From: JAUWQU01 sp964605095
GTDB taxonomy: Bacteria; Planctomycetota; Phycisphaerae; SM23-33
Assembly (NCBI GenBank): GCA_964605095.1
Contig: CAZSBS010000205.1
Coordinates: 1 to 8,911 of the forward strand
Direction of reading: 5' to 3'
DNA length: 8,911 nt
Part shown: positions 6,212 through 8,911 of the stretch, one piece after another
How positions within the stretch are numbered: the stretch's first letter is position 1
Layout of the letters: every line of letters begins with the position of its first letter
The notes under the pieces: model-generated
The model's input: the letters and a program-made list of their open reading frames with translations, nothing else
Database searches by the model: none
Told to the model about the DNA's origin: nothing
Position numbers and translations under genes: made by a program

Positions 6212-6731
6212 CGAGCCGGCCGAAACCGGCACCACCTTCGCCGAAAACGCCCGCCAGAAGGCCCTCTACTACGCCCGCGCCACCGGCCTGTGGTGCCTGG
6301 CCGACGACTCCGGGCTTATTGTCGACGCCCTTGACGGCAAGCCGGGCGTGCATAGCGCCCGATACGCGGCCGAGAGGTTCGGCCCCGACGCCGACCGCCG
6401 CCATCGCGACGCCGCCAACACCGCCAAGCTGCTGGAAGCCCTCGAAAACGTGCCCGCCGGCCACCGGACCGCAAGGTTCGTCTGCCACCTGGCGCTGGCG
6501 GAGCCAGCAGCGGTGCTGCTGGAGGCAACCGCCGCCGTCGAAGGCGTCATAACCGCCGCGCCAACGGGCGAGAACGGCTTCGGCTACGACCCCGTCTTCC
6601 TCGTGCCTCGATTCGGCCAGACCGTCGCCGAGATGCACGCCGATCTGAAGAACTCCCTGAGCCACCGCGGCCAGGCCGCCAGGCAATTTGCCCAACTGCT
6701 CGGCCAGTTGCTCCGAGGGCAGGCGCGCTGA
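6078..6731 (+). CDS. rdgB: dITP/XTP pyrophosphatase (RdgB/HAM1 family)
   Basis: It hydrolyses dITP, ITP and XTP to monophosphates plus pyrophosphate, keeping deaminated purines out of DNA and RNA. The 217-residue product shows LATRNPGKLREM (13-24, triphosphate-binding), TTFAENARQKA (52-62), LADDSGL (74-80, with the catalytic Asp at 77), ENGFGYDPVF and SLSHRGQA near the end. Family members usually begin just before the LAT strand, so ATG 6078 gives about eight extra residues; GTG 6099 would give 210 residues. I keep 6078 because GAGAG (6063-6067) precedes it and nothing like a ribosome site precedes 6099. The first 134 bases overlap the previous gene in another frame. The gene meets the minus-strand module tail to tail, 49 bases apart, with only a weak 5-bp stem (6757-6761/6774-6778) in the gap. 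Confidence 0.94.
   Translation: MQQRQSRVRQIVLATRNPGKLREMRQVLADLPVDLPGLEALEGIDEPAETGTTFAENARQKALYYARATGLWCLADDSGLIVDALDGKPGVHSARYAAERFGPDADRRHRDAANTAKLLEALENVPAGHRTARFVCHLALAEPAAVLLEATAAVEGVITAAPTGENGFGYDPVFLVPRFGQTVAEMHADLKNSLSHRGQAARQFAQLLGQLLRGQAR
6164..6187 (+). repeat. 12-base tandem duplication inside the overlap
   Basis: GGATCTGCCGGT (6164-6175) is followed directly by GGATCTGCCGGG (6176-6187), 11 of 12 identical. In the RdgB frame it encodes DLPVDLPG; in the upstream gene's frame it encodes GSAGGSAG. Its length is a multiple of three, so both frames are preserved. Confidence 0.75.
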
Positions 6732-6780
6732 GAAAAGATGTGTTGTGGTTGCTTTCCCGCCGGCAGAAGGTTGGGCGGCG

Positions 6781-7590
6781 TCATGGCCGCCGCAGTCCGT
6801 GGTCGCTCATCCCTCTTCTTATGGTGCCTGCCAGGGCCGCTAGAGCCGCCATCGCACCCGCGGCGGCGAGGTATATCACCACGGCCGGGTACCAAAGCAG
6901 AGGCGGCGCGGCGGCATAATCGCCGATCCGGGTGATGCGGTACATCACCGGCGCCTGGTGCCAGACGAAGCGTGCGGTCTCGGTCAGGCAGGCGGTGGCG
7001 GCGTAGAAGGGGTTGGTGAAGACAGCCACGGCGACGACACCCTCGGCGGTGGCGCGTGGCTGGCCGTGAATGGCCCCGCCGACCCAGAACGGGCTTGCCA
7101 GTGCAGCCAGCAACACTGCCGAGGCCAGCACCGCGCAGGTACATCGTCCCGCGGGGGTTCGAGCCAGCCTGGTTGCGGCGACGCCAGCCAGCGCCACGGT
7201 GGCCAGGATGCAGTAGATTTTCAGCGCCGCGGGCAACGTCATCTCGTCGCAGGCCACCCAGAGCACCAGCAGGCTGGCAAGCGACGCGTCGGCGACGATT
7301 CCGCCTCGCAAGAGCGCCCCCATGGCGGTCTGTCCGAACGCGGCCAGGACCGGCGCCGCCAGGGCCGTCCACAGCACGCAGACGGCCAGGCAGGCAAGTG
7401 CGGCGTGGATTCGCGGCATTCGCCACGCCAGGGCGGCCGCAAAAACACCCATTTCCACGGCGATGGTCGCCACGACAGCCAACGTCGCGGCCCAGCCGTT
7501 CTCGGTGAGGAACTGACGGACACTCCCGCCATCGCCGCACTGGGCCCGGCCCGGTTGCCGTCCAGCCAGGGCCTCTGTCGGCTGGGTCAC
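6781..7590 (-). CDS. Six-helix integral membrane protein, function unknown
   Basis: I do not recognise the family. The 269-residue protein (GTG start at 7590) has hydrophobic segments at about 33-56, 61-85, 91-113, 119-140, 150-172 and 231-255, which suggests six membrane helices. The long polar stretch at 173-230 contains FTNPFYAATA, a Trp-His pair and MYRITRIGDY, followed by PPLLWYP. The N-terminal 25 residues are polar and the C-terminus ends in a basic GTIRRGMSDHGLRRP tail. The start overlaps the stop of the upstream YdjY-domain gene by GTGA and is preceded by GGAGGG six bases away, so the two are very likely co-translated. The frame is open far upstream, but that part is Arg/Gly-rich shadow of the YdjY gene. 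Transporter or enzyme anchor are both possible. Confidence 0.78.
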   Translation of the reverse strand: MTQPTEALAGRQPGRAQCGDGGSVRQFLTENGWAATLAVVATIAVEMGVFAAALAWRMPRIHAALACLAVCVLWTALAAPVLAAFGQTAMGALLRGGIVADASLASLLVLWVACDEMTLPAALKIYCILATVALAGVAATRLARTPAGRCTCAVLASAVLLAALASPFWVGGAIHGQPRATAEGVVAVAVFTNPFYAATACLTETARFVWHQAPVMYRITRIGDYAAAPPLLWYPAVVIYLAAAGAMAALAALAGTIRRGMSDHGLRRP

Positions 7591-8813
7591 TTGGCGCCCT
7601 CCGCGGCCGGGCCGGCAGGCTGGGTGGTGGCCTTGTAGGTTCCCAGGGCCTTGGTCAACTGGGCGGCGTAGTCTTTCAGAAGCTCCTTTTGAACCTCGAT
7701 CTCGCGAAGCTCGGCATCCACGTGAGCAATCGTCCGCTCGGCGTCCAGGCCGGGATCCTCCAGCAGGTCGCGGTAATTGATGAACTTGTCCTTCCACTGG
7801 GCTATGGCGGTGCGGGCCTGGTCTCGCGAGCGCGGCAACAGGTCGTAGGGTGGCGGCACTCGCTGTATTTCGAACTCCCGCACGCCGCCAAGGCGGAGAA
7901 TGGACTGCGTAATCGCCACGTCCCAGACCCGCGCCATGCCATCGGCCCTTATTACCACCATGCCACGCTGGTGGGCGGTGATGTAGCTGCCGGCCCACTT
8001 CTCGAGTTGATCTTCGGTGAGGGCCTGCCCATCGATCCGCCTTCGCCCGAACCGGTCGATTTCCAACGTCTCGCGGGCGTCGAGGGCCTTTTCGGCCCCG
8101 GGGACCGGAGTCAGCACCACCTCCACCTTGGCGCCCTTCGGCGGGATGGCATCCGTCTTGGCGAAAAAGCCCCGCTCGTCGTTGGCGGATGAGCTGTGGA
8201 ACGGCACGTCGATCACCGCCGAGGCGAAGTTCGTAAGGGAGATCATCTCCCCGTCCAGTTCGGCCCAGTAGCGCCCGTCGGGCAGAATGTCCGAGCCGAT
8301 GAATATCCACTGCTCGGGTCGCTCTATCTCCTGGTTGTTCGCGCCGGCGAGCCAGTCGGCGGCGTCGGCGCCGCGGCTCTTGCCGTCGGCGTCCTTCCAG
8401 TTGAGCCTCATCTTCAGGCCCGCCCCGGCCGGCGGCAGGAACCTCGCGACTTCCCCCTGCCCGGACCACCGTGCCGGCTTGCCGGGCGTCAGGCCCAGCA
8501 TCAGCAGCCCGGCGTGAAGGTGCGAGGCCCGGGCCTTTGTGTGAAGCAAGCTCTCGTGCGTCTTGGTCTGCCAGGCGACGATCAGGAACTCCAAGGCGCC
8601 CTCGCGCAGGCAGACCTCGGCGTCGAAGGATACCTGACGCTTGGCCAGGTCCACCCGCACCAGCCCGACGTTCACCACTTTTCCAGCCGGCCTGGTGCTT
8701 GGCCCTGAGGTTGCCGAAGGGGCGGGTCCCGGCGCGCCGGGATTGGCGTCGGCGGGCCGGGCTGCTGGAGCCAGGGCGCCCAGGCAGATCATGGCGGCCA
8801 GAAGGCGTATCAT
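7587..8813 (-). CDS. Exported YdjY-domain protein with ExbD/TolR-like C-terminal domain
   Basis: Residues 1-23 are a Sec signal peptide (MIRLLAAMICLGALAPAARPADA; the Cys at 10 is not in a lipobox), followed by a Pro/Ser/Thr linker to about 44. Residues 46-113 carry the YdjY-type core: a V.V.....VSFDAEVCL strand pair, TKTHES (83-88) and HAGLLMLGLTPGKP (100-113). The block continues through W169-IFIGS and LTNFASAVIDVPF to TPVP at 238. Residues 249-319 (ETLEIDRFGRRRIDG, then VVIRAD at 286-291 and a GGV turn) read like the periplasmic domain of ExbD/TolR; this is inference. Residues 328-395 look helical and coiled-coil-like. The 408-residue start at 8813 is supported by GGAG (8820-8823) six bases upstream and by the signal peptide. 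The frame is open to 8894 but that extension has neither. Function unknown. Confidence 0.82.
   Translation of the reverse strand: MIRLLAAMICLGALAPAARPADANPGAPGPAPSATSGPSTRPAGKVVNVGLVRVDLAKRQVSFDAEVCLREGALEFLIVAWQTKTHESLLHTKARASHLHAGLLMLGLTPGKPARWSGQGEVARFLPPAGAGLKMRLNWKDADGKSRGADAADWLAGANNQEIERPEQWIFIGSDILPDGRYWAELDGEMISLTNFASAVIDVPFHSSSANDERGFFAKTDAIPPKGAKVEVVLTPVPGAEKALDARETLEIDRFGRRRIDGQALTEDQLEKWAGSYITAHQRGMVVIRADGMARVWDVAITQSILRLGGVREFEIQRVPPPYDLLPRSRDQARTAIAQWKDKFINYRDLLEDPGLDAERTIAHVDAELREIEVQKELLKDYAAQLTKALGTYKATTQPAGPAAEGAK
7597..7602 (-). promoter_or_regulatory. Strong ribosome binding site for the membrane protein
   Basis: The minus strand reads GGAGGG here, six bases before the GTG at 7590. 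It lies within the last codons of the YdjY-domain gene. It decides the start of the membrane protein among many possible in-frame starts. Confidence 0.75.
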
Positions 8814-8863
8814 GGTTGTCTCCGGCGGCGGGCGGGGGCCCGTCCGCGGTTGTAGATACTGTG

Positions 8864-8872
8864 ATTCTAACA
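8864..8872 (-). promoter_or_regulatory. Candidate extended -10 promoter of the minus-strand module
   Basis: The minus strand reads TGTTAGAAT: a TGn extension plus TAGAAT, five of six to the -10 consensus. No good -35 box is found 16-18 bases upstream, where the hairpin stem lies; this fits an extended -10 promoter. The predicted start near 8857 gives a GC-rich leader of about 44 bases with GGAG at 8820-8823. Confidence 0.42.
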
Positions 8873-8877
8873 TAAAT

Positions 8878-8909
8878 CGGGCCGCGACTCCCAAGGGAGC
8901 CGCGGCCCG
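8878..8909 (-). terminator. 15-bp hairpin terminator at the window edge
   Basis: Bases 8878-8892 and 8895-8909 form a 15-bp stem around a 2-base loop. The single imperfect pair (8887/8900) is A-C in plus-strand RNA but G-U in minus-strand RNA, so the stem is complete only when read leftward. Downstream on the minus strand comes AUUUAUGUU, a moderate U-rich stretch. It most likely ends a minus-strand gene beyond 8911. In the plus direction the two bases after the stem are TT and the window ends, so bidirectional use cannot be excluded. Confidence 0.7.
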
Positions 8910-8911
8910 TT

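Noticed and set aside
6732..6780. Bidirectional terminator between the convergent genes
   Set aside because: Only a 5-bp GC stem (6757-6761 with 6774-6778) and no U-tract on either strand; too weak to call.
7591..8469. N-terminal extension of the membrane protein back to 8469
   Set aside because: The extension is Arg/Gly-rich shadow of the YdjY-domain gene. The GTG at 7590 has GGAGGG at ideal spacing and a GTGA overlap.
6738..8708. Plus-strand open frames opposite the minus-strand module
   Set aside because: Low-complexity translations without motifs; the minus strand has signal peptide, membrane helices and ribosome sites in register.

Overview
The window is GC-rich and densely coded, and reads as bacterial chromosome. 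Its gene content is mostly housekeeping: arginine biosynthesis, thiamine kinase, tRNA modification, RNase PH and nucleotide-pool cleaning. It also holds three lineage-type envelope genes of unknown function. Several hints point to a planctomycete, perhaps Phycisphaerae-like: a short-form ThiL, a long exported YdjY-domain protein, and an exported protein built of two SPOR-like repeats. This assignment is an inference from family resemblance and I hold it at about 60%. I see no transposase, phage, CRISPR, tRNA or rRNA gene.

Layout, plus strand (1-6731). The 3' part of argH opens the window and is followed by thiL (GTGA overlap) and tsaE (7-base gap). An 80-base gap with a candidate sigma70 promoter precedes argB and argF, which are 5 bases apart. 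After argF come two alternative GC hairpins and then a roughly 195-base element made of AATGCCA-like heptamers facing the same heptamers in inverted orientation. The end of this element appears to supply the -35 box of a promoter that would start transcription at, or within a base or two of, the rph ATG. rph overlaps a gene for an exported two-repeat protein (ATGA), whose 3' end overlaps the start of rdgB by 134 bases in another frame.

Layout, minus strand (8911-6781), convergent with rdgB. A strong hairpin that pairs fully only as minus-strand RNA is followed by an extended -10 promoter, then a gene for an exported protein with a YdjY-type domain and, I infer, an ExbD/TolR-like domain. Next, by a GTGA overlap and a strong Shine-Dalgarno, comes a six-helix membrane protein gene. 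These two look like a co-translated envelope module of unknown function.

How the genes work together. ArgB, ArgF and ArgH cover the acetylglutamate phosphorylation, citrulline and final arginine steps. ArgB carries the N-terminal helix typical of arginine-inhibited enzymes, so feedback control probably sits there. ThiL makes thiamine diphosphate, TsaE serves t6A tRNA modification, RNase PH trims tRNA 3' ends and RdgB removes ITP/XTP. I find no convincing new defence or mobile system. The best candidates for novelty are the inverted heptamer element with its embedded promoter, the YdjY/ExbD-like fusion with its membrane partner, and the two-repeat exported protein that runs into rdgB.
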